Assembly: GCA_910591455.2 (NCBI GenBank)
Contig: OU342806.1
Span: 9,809,926-9,873,925 of the forward strand
Direction: 5' to 3'
Origin: Pholis gunnellus
Lineage: Eukaryota > Chordata > Actinopteri > Perciformes > Pholidae
DNA: 64,000 nucleotides
Of the stretch, positions 34,766-49,800 are shown in pieces. Position numbers and translations under genes: made by a program. A model generated the notes under the pieces. The model saw nothing but the letters and a program-made list of their open reading frames with translations, ran no database searches and had not been told where the DNA came from. Every line of letters begins with the position of its first letter. Positions within the stretch are counted from its first letter, which is position 1.

Positions 34766-37700
34766 TCTGCTGTTGTTTGTGTGGAGGGGGAGAATGACTC
34801 AGAGGTCAACCACCGGGACCGGGAAGGTTAGAGGGGAACAGTCTGTTTTCTCAGAGCTCTCAAACGTCACGTAACAATCTCACATCTCAGCCCGCCTGAG
34901 CCTGCCACATTTCATTTGATGTTTGTTTATCAGACTGGGGTCGCACACCTCCTCCTCCTCAATCAAAAAAACAAGACTTGCATTTTTCAAGACAAGTTAC
35001 TTTGAACAATACATAGTTTCAACAAATGTTTGCAGTTCAAAACAAAAGGAATCATGCAAATGCTGCTTGCAGAACTATGCAAATCATTCATCACAGCGAG
35101 ACGTGGGAAAGCAAAAAGATGCATATAAATAAAACAAAAGCGCTGATAGACTGAGAGAGATTTAGATAAGAATAAAGAAGTATGGAATATAAAATTGGCA
35201 TGCAGTGTCAAGGAAGTATGGATCATAAGAGGTTAAATGTATACTAAATCAAACATGCATGTAAATATATACATTCCAATAAAAACAATGAATATACGTC
35301 TGTTAGATGCATGTTACATGTCAATGTGCTCTGCTCTCCCTTGTGCTGTGTCTCCTGTTGACAGATCAGTTTTTGTTAGTTGTTGATGTACTTGTATGTC
35401 TAATAGTTTTCAATGGAAAATGAAAAAAACTCGCTCTCTATATTACAGCAGCTATATTCTGCTTTTCTGCTATATCCTTAAATCAATAAATAAACCAGCA
35501 GTAAACGTGACGCTGCGCTTTTCTCCGACACACCTGACATATTCAGATTTGAAAAGATAAAATGAAATTTTAAACTAAAAGTGATTTCACATTTACTAAT
35601 GAGCCCCTCAGGATCTGAATTACTTTTGTTTTCATAAAAGAAAAGAAAAAAGAATCACCTATGAGGCTGCTTTTACGTTGCAGCCGCATGCCAGCTACTC
35701 ACCCTCTACAAGAGAAATCTAACTCGCTCATTTCCTTCACCTTTCTTTTAGAGTTAAGTCTTAACAATCCCCCGGTGACACTAATTACCCAAGACGATCA
35801 GTAAACAATACAGGCTGCTGTCAGCTCACCGACTGAGGAGTTGCACCAAGTGACTGCAGCCCAAAAAAAGCACGATTGTAATTCAATTCAGCTTCAACTC
35901 CTCACATTTTAAACTCTACCATCAACCTGCAGCTCAACCGCTGCTGTCCACCTCCATGTTCGGCATGACTACTCTTCAAATTCAAATTGATACCAAATAC
36001 CTCACTTATTTTTTACTTTTAACCGTTTTGTGAGAGAGACAGTGTCACAACGTGAACCAAGGGGTGAAGGTTTCCTCCAGCATTTTGTGGGTTGCGTTCA
36101 TCTCCAGAGCAGAGAAAATGCAAATGAGGTGCAGCAACATCTCGAGGCCTTTCAAGGCAAGTGGCTGCAAGGTCACACCTACTGGTGGTAAGTGGCCTAC
36201 TTGAATTTCATGAAGTGAACCCATTACTGATTGTGTGCCGAGGCTATCTTGTGATATTCAGTAAGATTAAGGTGATATATTCTATAGCCGATAATCAAGA
36301 CCGGTAAGGGCGACCAGCTCACATCCACGCTGCAAGGTGCTTCATGGTTTCTCTTTTGTAACTACTGAACTATCATTAGATACCTTCAGTATTCATGTTG
36401 AAACCAATACGTGCAAGAAGGCACACATGATTTGTTTGCTGCTGGCTTTAAAACCTTAAAAAATCATATAAATGAATCCCGTGGCAGAAAGGAGACCCGA
36501 CTGTTTCCATATAAAAAACATTTTTATCTGCACAGAATAGCTGTGTGAGTGTATATACTGTATATGAGGATGTGTGTTGTTGCTCACACACAGGAGACGC
36601 GTTCAAAATGAAGAGAGAAGAACTGTAAACTCCCTTGGAGGCAATACAGCAGACTTGCCAGTGTTACATAAGGAAGGGACCGCTCCTTTTAAAGAGATCG
36701 GCACCTCTGTGCTTTTCTCAAGTCCTGGCTCACATCTTTCTACATTGACAAAGACTGCATCCGTTACATGCTGAGATGTCAGCTGTTTGTTACGGACTTG
36801 AAATTGCGTTAAACAATGTAAAGAATGGACCAAAAGGATCACAGATGTTGTTCTTAGTTCTGAAGGAGAGAAGGACTTTTGCTTTAATCTGTAAAAGGCT
36901 TAACCGCCCCCACTGTGAAAGGAAGTAATGTTTATAATCCCTAAAGACACAAGTTTACCAAAGTTGTGGCTTTAGCAATGAAGAATCCTCACAGCAGTGT
37001 CCTTCATCATAATCAGTTTGACAGAACGCCCACCTTCAGGTGACATACTGTTCAATAATGATGCGATCAGTGATCGATACAGAAAATACTGGTGATGTTT
37101 TTGGACACCCACTTTCTCTTGATTTGTCTCAGCTGCTTGAACTTGTTCTTCTTATTGTCGGGGATTGTTCAGCATGAGATAAAGAACTGGTTATGTAAGC
37201 TGTAGCGGCCTACAGTACATGGGTGTGGAGAGAGTTGATGATTATAGGAATAGATATTAACATTAGCATTGCTAATGATATTTCTGCTTTCTTATGGATT
37301 CCACTGTTGTGAGCAGAGTCAAACATCCAAACCATATTCAAACCATAACTACATCAAACCCCAACCATCAACTTAAACATGATCATCACAACACTTCTAT
37401 TCAATAGCTTTCAATCTTATGCCTTATCTAAGCTTCGTGTTAGACTGGACATCCACAGTGCTTCTTTTCATAACAATGGTTGGATTCCTAATTTCATATT
37501 TATTTCCAGTTGGACAAACAGAGGACAGAACCACAACATTACTAATTGTATATCAATCACTCACCCCGTGTTAACCAGAGGTAAAGTACTGTACATATCA
37601 AATAAGGATTTCCTTTCTTGTTCCATTTTGCAACAGATTTCTGCACTATTTTTTACTGCAGCTTTGGCCAGACCATTATACAACACAACTTCATTACAAT

Positions 37701-40700
37701 TTGTTCAACTAAAAACAGAGAACATGAATATAGAAGAAAGACCAAAGTACGCCTCATTTATCATACGTCTGATTCTCCACACTGATTCAACACAATGATG
37801 ACTGTAAGCTATTAAACAGAGAAATCGGTTCAGTGAAAGCGATGACTCGTTTTACTCACTGAAGCTGCACAAGGACAGATGATGGAGAAATGTAACTGTG
37901 GGACAAATCTCCTTAAACCTTCACTTCGCTGCATGAGGTAAAGTGATGTCAAGTTCAGAGGTCACCAGTAATTGGTCACTGATGAATTAGGGGTTTTCAG
38001 ACGGCTAGAGACACAGCTAATCAGCATGTAATCCGGTGCATTTTCTGTCTGTGCAATAGTGGAATAAGATGTTGGTGGCGAGACTTTGGAGGCATATAAA
38101 TGAGTTCCTGCAATGCTGAGTCACCTGGAGTTCAGACAATACAATGACTAGACTCATTTACATATTGTTGTGCTATTTTTAACTCTCACGAGTTTAATTA
38201 AAGGCACAAAATGCTAAAATTGCAGTGAGGTGTTCCTTTTGGAAAATGTGTCAACGGTCTAACCAGCAATTCACACATGGCAGAATACGTTCACAAATGA
38301 AAGAAAGTACTTGTGAGGTTGGCTCACATGCTTGTGTTTGAGTCAGTGAAGAAACTAAATGAGAAACACAAGTAAACACGACGACAAAAGAGTGGGAGGA
38401 AACAAAATCTGTCCTTTTCCCCCCTAGACTGTAACCTCATAACGTTTCCTAAAAGGAGCGAGCACAACACATATCTTTACCTGTATACCTTCTGCTTTTC
38501 CTTCTGCTCAGCTGTCACGATGGCGACAAGACTGGGCTCCAAAAAAGGAAAGAGACAGACAGACGGAGAGAGAGAGAGTCTAATTGAGAGAGCGCTTCTT
38601 TGCTGCATTGCTGGGTTTGCGCCCCATCATTTCCCCATCTCATTTAATTCATCAGATATAGCCTGGCGGAATCACCCAACCTTGGCAGTGATTATGCTCA
38701 CCTTGTCAGTCATTCTCTTAGGATGTCTGTGGAATCACATGAGGGCCGTACAGTGTAACGCCATTATAAGCACTGGAGCTAGATATACAGGAGTATACAG
38801 AGTATACATTGTGTAGATCTCTATAGAGAGGGTTTATTTGTTAATGCTTAGTTCAGATAGAGTATCATTTCAATAAATAAGCTCTTCTTTGTGGCATTAC
38901 CTTTGGAAATACGTTGGGGTTTTTTTACGGCAAATTACTCAAGATGAGGGATAAAGTTGAATCAACACCTCTCTCAGTATCACATAGCCAGACCAATCTC
39001 CACAGACCTGCGCCAAATAAAAGTCTGGCTCCACATTCCTCATTCTGGCAAAGGGGAAAAAAAATGCTCTGGCTTGTATTTCTTTTAAACAATCACAATT
39101 GCAGAAGGGTAGGAGAATGCCATGAGAAATACACATCCAATAGAAGGCTCATACCCACAGTCCTGTGAGTCAGACTAGACTGCATTAGATTTAGCTATAC
39201 AGTAGGTTTAACTAATAAACTGGTACTTCACGCTCAGAATCGTTATTCAAAGAAATACAGTGAGCACAAATCCCTTCCACAACACCATATGGTGGTGTGA
39301 TCAACACATGCTTACTTGCATGTTCTAGTCCCCATTGCCAATTTGTCAGAACAGCAGACAGCTGTTGTGGTGTAAGGGGTCAGCAGCACAGGATTGTCTT
39401 GACTCCATATGACAGCCCTCAGCTTCCAAAAGACTGCCAGAGTGGGTGACTCGATGATACAGTTGGGATGGTTTCCATCAGTAGCTCTACAGTGATGCCA
39501 CGATGTCCTTGAGAAAATGTGAATTTCCCAGCAGACATGCTTAATATCCAACAGCAGCTGAGGATGGAAGAGACTATTGTGCATCTCCCAGATGAGAACA
39601 CAGATTTAACAGGGATTTTAAAAGAGGGGCACTTATGCATGTGCGCCAGTTTTCTAGTTACGCTAAAGTGATTTAGAGTGTCCTGTTAACAGTTTTGCAC
39701 ATGTAAACATCTCATACTCATAAGTCCTTATTCTGATTTTGATAAACCAGTGTAGGTGAGCTGTTTGACTCTGAAAGAAACCAGGATACTGTGACACGTA
39801 AACGATAAGGTTTTTGATCTACCTGCTATTTGCATACGCGTAAGCACGTCTTCAACTTAGTGATTCAAAATAGAGTAAGCTATAAAGCTTTTCCCTTTTG
39901 GAGAAATGAATAAACATAATTTTGTATATTGGTAATACAAAAACACACTATTTTGTGTAACTTATAGTCTATTTCATTCCACCTGAAAAAACTGAAATCA
40001 GTCCATCAACCAGACTCTTTATACTATAGTATACAAAGTGTACTGTACAAATACATTATAATGGGAGTAATGCCTACAAACCTGCTATGAAATGATGTCT
40101 ACTAGGATAACAAGAGATGAGTTGCGAGGCGCATGACGTTAAAACATGACAGAAGTGTGTGATGTTGCTGCGATTGAAAGAAATGCAGTCCTGTCCTGAG
40201 AAGGAGCCCTTCACACCATCTCCACATCATTAGCTCTGTCTATGAACACGTGTTCCTTCAGTCTGATGTTGACAAATGAGCAATGTTTTGGGTCTACTGA
40301 GTTTGTTCTTAACTCTAACAGGAAACAGTCCACTGAGGTCTGAACTGAGCCAGGACTATAAGGTCTATGATTTTGAGTTTTATCAATGGAGGGCAGGCTG
40401 GGTTTCATTAGATTGACTGACTGGTACACAGGAGTGGCTGAAGAGACGATTATTAAAGAGCACCATCTACAGAAACTCATACAGCAGAGAATTCCACAAA
40501 TAACACTTCATAGTAATGCCAGCTCCCTTTGATCGACAGGTGATCTCTTTGGCTTTCAGTGAATAGACAACTCAGAAGGGGAAGCAGCTTTTACTAAAAA
40601 GAAAAAGTGTTTTTCTTCATTTTTAAGCTGCAATTGGTTGTACGCCACGCACACTCATTCTGTAGCTGAACATACCAAAAACAAAAGAGCTGTGTCTTTG

Positions 40701-43700
40701 AGCAGGAACAATGGCTACCAATATTCTTTTGTCTTACGGGACATATAAAACATGAATGCTATGATACAGTGGGACTGCAAATTTAAAAAAATCACACTTA
40801 CCACTAGTTTAAATAGTCTATTTTCTATAATTTGGGTCACATCGTCCATCCTGAATATAAAGAAAAGGTTACAATAGATGAATGAAATAAAATATCATTG
40901 GTTGTTGGTATTGGCTTACGTAAGCACATATTATATTTTGCTTTACAGGAAGAACAGATGATAAGATTCTGATATAAAAATGTGAAAAAAACTGAATACT
41001 TATAATTACTTATAATGTTGTATTAGCAAATAGCAACACATTAGCTCTAGACTGTAAAGAGGCTAACTTGGTTAGCAGTTAGCTGATCACAGAAAAACTA
41101 AATTCTACTGAACAATCACAAGATAAACTTTAATAAAAAGAGTAGGCTACAATTAGCTCTTTTGTTAAGTAGATAAAAGACAAAAGAAGATACAAGAAAA
41201 TGCCTTTCAGTCAACAGTCATTTTGAGTGGTCCAAAGGATTTTTTCCAGTGTGGAGGGATATTGAACCTTGTTCATATTCAAAGACGACGTAAAGTTTCC
41301 CTATAATGAACGGATAGCTTACACATTGGAATTATTATACCAACCGCCAACTGAAGAACAAAGCCCAGGTGATTCTTGGGTGAATTGGTGACTAGCATAC
41401 AAGATGAATATTTATGTTTAAGAAAGTCAAGAAACATATTTACAAAAATTGCAGTTTTATTCCTTTTCACGCATGTTCAATTATTACACTTAAAACATCC
41501 CCATATTGTTTCAAAATCTTCACTCCCTTAACTCATGATGTTTGTCTTGAATTTGTGTTGTCATGTTGTATTAGTCTACTTTACACAATGACGGCTCACA
41601 GTCTAACTGCACACCCACAGAAACGCTGCAGTATGTGGGAGTCCCAGAGCTAACAGGATGCCTAATTAGCATCTGTGTGAAACGTAGGTGGTAATCAACC
41701 TGCTGCGTCAATTAACCACCCTCAGGCTAAACATTCTGGATCCCTCCCGTCTGTCTCATATCTCATCTCATCATATCTCGATCCCTTTGTTCTGAGGGTG
41801 TCCGGTATCTATTCATCAGAGTGAGACGACAGATGAGACAGGAAGGGAAGAGAGAAACAGACGGATCACATACGGGGCTGACTAACTGCTCAGCGTTATG
41901 GACGGGACTCTTTATATACATTTAAAGGGCTGCCGAAGAGAACGTAATGTATTTTTAACTCTAAACTAACATGTAGCTATGGGGAAATACAACAATGTAA
42001 AGTCCTGGCTTTGTTCAGGGTCAATTGCATCAAGTGCTGTCCGCTGTCCTGAAGAGTCAGTTATGGCCTATGTTAAGGATGGAAATACAACCTACAAGTC
42101 CTGCAATGTTTTGGCCAGATCTTTTCTACTCAAACAACCAAAAGGTTACAAATTGAAGGTCACTCTACTAGCATCATCACAGTTTTATTTACAATTTTTG
42201 GGAATCGACCGACAGAGTGAGCTATAGAGCTGCTGGTCGCAACTAAAAACAGGCGAATCATTTGTTGATCATGAAAATGTATTCAGAAGAAGCTCTCATC
42301 GTGCATTTACCTCATAAATCATTATACATTGCTCTCCCTTACATGATCGTACATTAGCTGCTTCTAATAATGAACAACATCGGTTTTGGTGATTCTATCC
42401 TTGAATTACTTGGTATTGGAGTTAAATTAAATTTAGTATCACCCGCTCCTATTGCACCACTCCATCCTTTATATACTCCATTGTTTCCTTGTTCTAAAAA
42501 GCTTATCCTGTTCGAGGTCACAAGGGGCCGGGGCCGGTCCCAGCATGCATTAGGTGAGAGGCAGGAGTACATTATCACAGGACTGTCACACGTTCACACT
42601 CACATTCACCCAACTTCTTCTTGGATTCTGAGAATAAACAGAGCATCTGCAGGTAACCTGCGTTGATATAGCAGGAACATGGCCTTATCATCTACAAGCA
42701 CAACAAAAAGCAGCAGAAAAACAAGTGTGCTTCATTCATATTACAGAGCACTTTGTATCCATTTATATTGCCTCGCCATCAAAAGTGATGGTACTTTGTG
42801 GTTTTGGTGTTTTCTGTCATGCTAGGAAGAACAGAGCTCCCCTTCGGCATTACCTTAAGAGGATTCTTAATAAAAATACAAATAGTCTCTAATGCTGCAG
42901 TAATTGACCTTACCACAAATAGTAAAGTGCATAGATAAAAGGAGAGGCACTGAGGGGTCAGCATTGTTTGAAGGCGCTCGCACCTCAGCGGGCTTGTGAA
43001 TGCAACCTGCTTTTATCGGCCACCAAACAACTTGCAGCAAAAGCAGGCAGCTGCATTTGCATTCTAAACAGTAACAATCAGCGGATAATGATATCAAAGC
43101 TCTGCAGACCCCTTGATCTACTTTTGCATTCATCAAGAAAATCCTGCATTTGCTGATAAACATAAATACTTCTGCATATGAATATTCCTAGTTTGGTTAA
43201 TCTGGAGCAGTTCAGCCGACATACATCTCCAATGTGCTTGCATTGGAGATGAATGGGATTTCTGTGTACGCCTCTACTCATCAGAGGGAATATTTGAAAA
43301 ACATGAATTATGAATCCAATGCTGTTCACAGAAAACCGTTGTAATGAAGCCGGCAGAACAACTGGATAGGCTACATATTTAAAGAGGCTACTTCCTTTGT
43401 GGACATGTCATGTGGGCATTAAAGATTTAGACGTTGTGATAGCCCAACATTAGACTGCAGGGTGAGAGGTTGTAGATGAGGGTATTATTCGGCCAGTATC
43501 ATCGGGCTGGTGCTTGCAAGAAACCAGAGCTGGCAGGGCAAGGCCGACATGAGGTGGCGGCAAATGTAAGCGGTACTGTGAAGTGTCCATAACACCACTG
43601 CAAACACTTCACAATATCCTACAAGTTAAATGTTGCACATTTATGATGCTAATAATATTCACATGCTAAATGTATTCAGCATATGTGGGGTTATTTATAT

Positions 43701-44672
43701 CTGCCAACTTCAAACAACCTCTTTAAACACACTAGAAACAGGATTGAATCATCACTTTACAGTACAAACCATAAAACCTTGGCAAAGGTATAAACTTCCA
43801 AAAAACTACAGACCAGTTTCAGTAAGGCAGCTGCAAGTTTTTTCTCCACCTTAATGGGACACATCTATGCCCACACCATCCTGTTTCTCAGCAAAATTAG
43901 CCTCACGTGATCCTTATCCTGTCTGTGGTACCAGGACACAGACGTGAATCAGGCTACAATTTACCAGAAGAGCGAACGAGGCCAACGCATGCTGTTTTAT
44001 CCTCCAATACCTCATGGTTAACCAAGACCATTTGTTTAATCAAACTCCAAGTGGAGTCAGCTCAGCGGAGACGCTGATAGCAGACAGAAACAGTATACCA
44101 CTGAAAAGGTCCTGCTTGTCATTAAAGCATTGAAAGAACATGTCAACCTTTGACGAGGTGAGCTTTTAAATCCACTTACTGCTGTGTGTCTAGATGGCAC
44201 CTCTTTGTGTTGTGTCCACATTTAAGGTTCAGATAAGCCAGCTTGGACTGTTCACCAGATATACGTACATGGAGGTTTCTAGCCCCTGTTCGTGCGTCTC
44301 GAGAGAAACAAAACAATGGCGAATCCCAAAAATATCGCTTTTGGCATGAGGCAAATTGATCGAGCCTGTACTTTCTGTCATGATATTTCTGCTACTTCAG
44401 GCTCCATTTTTCTCTTCTCTGCCATGACAGTGAGTTAAACAGCTGTATCCCAATCATGCAAATTCACCACAATCAACTTATTGTGAGTGTTTTATATCGC
44501 GATCAGTGATAGAAATCCTACATTCCATCCCTATACCTGGCAATGCTTGAAAAACTTAGAGGGTTGTTTATTAACAACACATAACATTGTTCTGAAGGTA
44601 TTTCCAGAATCTTCTAACCATCTGGATGAAACATATTCCGTCCATACTAGCGGCATGTCTCTATGGATGGAA

Positions 44673-45020
44673 GGTTGACTTTTTGCTTTTCATTGAAATA
44701 TCTCAACAACTATTGGATGGATTTTGCAGTGAAATTTGGAATAGACGTTCATCTGGTTCAAAATGTAATTTTGTCCAATACTTTGGTTTATGACCAAATA
44801 CCTGAAGAACTGACACGAAACATCAGCATTAGCTGTGCTCTCTGTTTAGGGCAAAATAGAAAATGATAGCATGCTTAACTAGCATGGTGAACATGGTAAA
44901 CATTACACCTGCTAAACATCAACCTCAAAATGCATTATCATTGTGAGCATGACAGCATGCTGATGTTAGCATTTAGCTCAAGTGCTGCCACAGAGAGAGC
45001 CGCTAGCATGGCTAGACTCT
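44673..45020 (+). repeat. Dispersed percomorph-type repeat
   Basis: Contains AATATCTCAACAACTATTGG, TTTGGTTTATGACCAAATAC, GGTGAACATGGTAAACAT and AGCATGCTGATGTTAGCATT in that order, a phrase order I recognise from a repeat very abundant in spiny-rayed fish. A shorter, more decayed relative is at 58050-58145. The 67-codon frame in it is not a gene. Confidence 0.65.
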
Positions 45021-45774
45021 GCACTACTTATATTTCCAGAAAAACTGATTGCTTAGCTTTGAGACTCAAATTTAATGGTAATACATGAGCGGCACAAACT
45101 GGGGCAAACTGAGCTCAGGTACACCTTGTAGTATAATTGATTGTGACCCGTCTTTAATATTATACATTATAGTAACAATAGTAATATTATCACATTCTGC
45201 AGTTACCAACAAAGCTGGTGTATACCTTACCAAAGGCAAAGGGTTAGGGAAACGTGTTTGTTAGAGTGTAAAGTGGTGCAAAGTCTCTGCCACTCCAGCT
45301 CATTTGACACGATTTGTTTGCTCTATTAACTTTTTGTCATTCTTCTCCTCCACTCTGTGTTTTGCTGGATCACTGTTAATGACTTGTCCTCCAAACAGCA
45401 GATTAGGTGTTAGCTTGGTAGTTCCGCCGTGTGCTAAATCAAAATAAATCACATTTGGTCTGAGGTGACCTGATGGAGCATGTCGTTTTCAGGTGTTGGG
45501 TTTGGAGGAAAAGTCACATAAAACTGCAGTGAGACCAAACAGATAGAAGAACAACAATCTCTCTGGTGCCCAATTCATTATCGTTGATCAAGCAGAAAGA
45601 CATGCTCTGAATGACATTACTGAGGTCTCTCTGGTCACACTCAAAGGGTACAGAACAAACAAACACTCAGTTCCTCTAACAGGTGTGTTTGTGAAAACAC
45701 ACACACACACTTTCAGATTTCTGGGTCACACTGACTGAAGGTCTGACCCGTCTCAGGCAAACAACGCACGGTGG

Positions 45775-45782
45775 TGACGTCA
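45775..45782. promoter_or_regulatory. Perfect CRE palindrome TGACGTCA
   Basis: An exact CREB/ATF site about 4.0 kb before the inferred pex5l TATA box. It is flanked by CACGGTG and CACCGTG arms. Confidence 0.45.
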
Positions 45783-46183
45783 CTGCGCTCTATTGCACCG
45801 TGAAAACAAACACACAATACCCAGAACCGACAAATGGCCGAAAACTAAGGGAGAGAGCAATTTTCATTCGATCGTGAAATGAGGTACATAATTGTGTTGG
45901 CAGTCTGTGACCTGAGGTTTGTGGGAAAATGACAGTTGCAGACTGAGCAGCATGCTTCACTGTAGAGATGTGTGACTGGACTTATATTAGGCCCCAGTTT
46001 GTAGGTACAAAGTGCTTTGTGCTCTTTGCTGTATGCTATATTGTGTGGTGAACAGTGTCTCAGGAACTATTTTACAAAATTATCCGTGAATACAACAAAA
46101 CTTGACCATATCTTGTCTTTTCTTTGTGCTTTCCCCATATGTTCAGCTGCAGTACATTTTTGTACTTGACTTTAAAGGAACTG

Positions 46184-46191
46184 TGACGTCA
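46184..46191. promoter_or_regulatory. Perfect CRE palindrome TGACGTCA
   Basis: A second exact CRE, 409 bases after the first, in the context CTGTGACGTCACATG. Confidence 0.45.
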
Positions 46192-49100
46192 CATGATGTA
46201 CCTATCAGCCAATAGATGATGCATGACATGAAATGGAGATTTTAATTTTTAATCAGCAAATCTGTCTGTTGGATTTGGTGTACGTCTGCTATTAATGGGC
46301 ACACCAAATGTGACAACTCGGCTATTTTGGTCCTCATTCATAATATTCAGGCACTACTTCATTAGAAATACTGTGATGCCAGAGTTCAATGTATTCTGAT
46401 ACATTTCTGAGATGTCCTAAGAGGCTATTTGAGAAATGGGCATTAGCATCTGTGATGCCGTTTTAAATGCTGACCTATAATGGTTGAATAATGATGGTGT
46501 GAATACATCATACATACAAGGCTGTAAAAAAAGAAAAAAAATCAAAACAAGCGTGTCAATTTTTTTGATTATCATGAACTTATCATAATTATTACTCATC
46601 TGAAGTGGCACTACACATGCCTCTTCAGGTGGGATTCACTCGCCAAAGTAATTAGGTGAAGCCTGAGTGTCTTTATTCAAACTCAATTCACACATCCTGT
46701 AGTGTTTCTGCTTTCATCACTGGCTAATGAAAATCTCATATCCCCAGGTTTGGTGATTCTAATGTTTACAGACAGATTTGTTTATAACGAGCTGTGAAAA
46801 AGCGTTTAAATGAGCAGGATAAGTGGGATAACCACATACTGATACTTTAGTTTCTGTGCTTTAACTCCAACCACACTCGATGTAGGATGATTTTTAGGTT
46901 TAATCACTCTTTACAGTTCTTTAACCTCTGTGGCTTGTGAAACATGTTCAAAATCCTTTGGATAATTTACCAACCAGTCCAAAACAAGACTAAGAACCTA
47001 CAGTCATAGTAGCGAACACCTGCATGCTAGCATGCTCATCATGACAATGCTAACATGTGTGAACATGGATTTGTGAGAGGAGTGATGACTGAAAATAACA
47101 AAAGATTGCTGTGGTGTAAGTAAACTGCAATTTCCTGCTCAGCATCAATGAAACCTTCGTGGCTCTCTCTTTCAGCTGGTACATTTCAAAGGAATATTTC
47201 TATTTAACTGAAATTATTTGTCCATCAGAGAGTCTGGTCCCTAGTACGGAGAAGTAATTCCCCTCTTCTTAACATTGATTATGTTCGACATATGTCTCTG
47301 TCAACACAAGGAGATTGATGGCTGATGGAGGACAAAAACAACACAAAAAAAAACGAAAAATAGATTCAAAGGCCAGCATGTGCACGTCTGTCATCTCAAA
47401 CCAGGTGAGTGTGTAATCATTATTCATTGATAAAACGTGCAAATATTAAAGAATATTTTGACACACAGCCTGGCAAATTTATGTTTGTGCATTTCTGGTG
47501 GTTATACGCATGCAAACACAAGGGCTAATAATCACACTGGTTTGAATGGCTGGAGGGTCGATTTGTTTTCATCTGGTGAGGCATGAAGAATATCAAAACA
47601 CTGCGGATTGGAAGGACTGCTGCCTTTCTGTTGTTGCACAACACATAATACTGACTGAAGTTTGGGTGGTTGCTATATAGCACAGTGTGTCACTTGTTTT
47701 TCTTTCATATCTACCGAGGTCTAGTGGAGAACAAAAACAAAGTTAAAGCTTCACTAGCTAATATTTTTTGTCAAAATGTAGGCCTTACACATAAACTCCA
47801 AAATGTCTGATGACATGAAACAGTTTTCAGCTGACAAAAATAAAGAGTAATAGGACTTGTTTCTTAATAAGGAGCGACTAAGCGCTCTATGAAGATAAAA
47901 GTACACTCATTAACATTTGATCCTTTTGAAAGCCAACAGAAAAGTGTTACATGATTTTTTGACAATGAGGTTCACATAATCGGTTACTCACTGGCATTTG
48001 GAGCAGCCAGTGTTCGAAGTTGCCTAGTGCGGCTTTAATTCACTAAACCACTAAAACTAAACTCTGTTTTTGTGGTGTAACATCTGACCTGAGAACAGTC
48101 TTTAGCTGTCCAGATGGCGGTGTGCTCCACAGTCAGTAGCAATAAGTTCAAATTAAATTTTGTAGTAATTATAAGCCTAAACATAATCAAGTTGTTTTGT
48201 AGCAATTTTGTTTTGTTTTGTTTGTTAACCACTTGTTTGAAACTGTTTAAAACTGAGACTGTTCGGTCAGATCAAATCGTAATTTAGAGTACAGTTTAGT
48301 CGTATGGGAACGTACGACAGGGTTGGGCCTAATCGTAACTTCTTCCTCTCGCTCTCTGATTGGTTGAAATGAAAGTCCATCTACATGTTTAACCCAATAT
48401 TTTGACATGTGCCATAAAGTTGGTCTGAGTAGGAGGAAACGTGAAAAATGGAAACCATCTTGCAATGGGATCACACCAGCAGCAACGACAAATTGGAGCA
48501 GTGGCATTACGTGAGGGGACCAATGGCTCCTTACCCACTTCCTAGCCCCCTACTTCTGGCGCCCTTGCTGTGACCACAACCTTATTCAAATGTAGAATTA
48601 ATTTTGGATCTCAACTACACACCTGTAAAGTTTTGTGGCATCAAAAAACTTTGAGCTGTAAAGTTTCCTGACTGCATTTAGCACAGTTGTGATGCTGTCC
48701 CATTGACAAAATCTGTCAGATAGACAAAATAACCAGCCTTACCAGGACCACATTTTGCCATGATGACTGACACAGACTCACAAGGTGAAAACAACCAGCA
48801 TTGCTGATGAGGCTGGTAATACTGAAAACGTGGAAGGGGCATCGCTGTGTACAATCTGTCGCAAATTGCCTGGCACATTACCTGGTGTTGTTATATGTTA
48901 ATCCATTTATTTATGTATTTGTTCATGTTAATTTAGTTCCATGCTGTGCCCCCTACAGTTTTTGCCTGTGCCGAAAAGCAGCCTACTGCTCAGGAGTGTC
49001 TTATTTCATAGGTCTGGAACTTATTTTGGGAAACTGAAGTTTTCAGTCGCGTGGTGGGTTTGCACAACTGTGAACAAGCAGGACTTTGGAGAGAAGATAA

Positions 49101-49673
49101 AAAATGTCCCATTTTGTTAAAACTTTATTAATAACCTTTTTTTTTCACTGCATATAAAGGATGATAAATTGTGTTTGCCAACATGGCTGTGGTACCTCCA
49201 CTCGCACCAAATCATTTGCTCTAGTTCTCCTATAATTACCTGCAAAATTTGACTTGAAGTTTTGGTTGTATAATCTTTTCTTCCACTAATTGGACAACTG
49301 GGAACAACAGCTAATTTGCTCTTTGCATGCACATATCACACTCTTTCAGACATAATGTGTGCTGTACACAGTTTGCTTTGAGCATTTAATTAGGAAATTG
49401 CACAATATGTTGCATAATAACTGAGGAACGGAAACATATGTTTCAACAATTGATCAAACAGAAATTTACCAAAACATTATGTATTGTTGATCTAGAAATA
49501 ATTATTGAGAAGTACTTTAAATAAACTTGCTATGTATTGTTTACAGAAGCAGATATGCTCAATAACTACAGATTTGGATGAAATTGTGTGCACATTTTGG
49601 ACACTTTCCACGTGTGTGTTCTCAACACGCTCTGAAGTGTGAGCGAAATGTTCTTGTGTGCCTCCTTGTGGAG

Positions 49674-49800
49674 CACGTCAGCACTGGAGGAGGCACCAGA
49701 GGGCTGGGTCAGAGGGAGTAGTTAGCAAACGGGAAAGAGGAGCGCACTATAAGAAGAGAATGAAGCCCGAGAAGCGTCCAAACATTTAGACCCAAGCCGA
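49674..49800 (+). promoter_or_regulatory. pex5l: pex5l core promoter
   Basis: A TATA-like box (TATAAGAAG, 49748-49756) is followed by GC-rich transcript-like sequence. A CRE-like CACGTCA (reverse TGACGTG) lies at 49674-49680, about 70 bases upstream. Transcription should start near 49780, giving a 5'UTR of about 480 bases. Confidence 0.55.

Larger units (their letters stand above)
45700..49660. other. Spacer upstream of pex5l
   Basis: No coding exon is supported. It includes two perfect CRE palindromes (45775, 46184). The stretch at about 47700-48035 resembles a dispersed repeat but I cannot name it. It may hold distal regulatory DNA for pex5l. Confidence 0.45.

Noticed and set aside
37379..37798. 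139-codon frame in the spacer
   Set aside because: AT-rich composition, no recognisable motif, no promoter or splice context; consistent with chance.
38520..38816. 98-codon frame with good ATG context and a hydrophobic stretch
   Set aside because: It runs through a GA-rich simple stretch, has no homologue I recognise and no nearby promoter or poly(A) support; kept only as a note.
40205..40480. Minus-strand frame considered as a second LINE tail
   Set aside because: It lacks the HFQLLPSGRRY-type block seen at 26.2 kb, so no assignment is made.
43224..43251. Hairpin CATCTCCAATG / CATTGGAGATG with 6-base loop
   Set aside because: Perfect 11-bp arms but too short for a microRNA precursor and without flanking pairing; likely chance.
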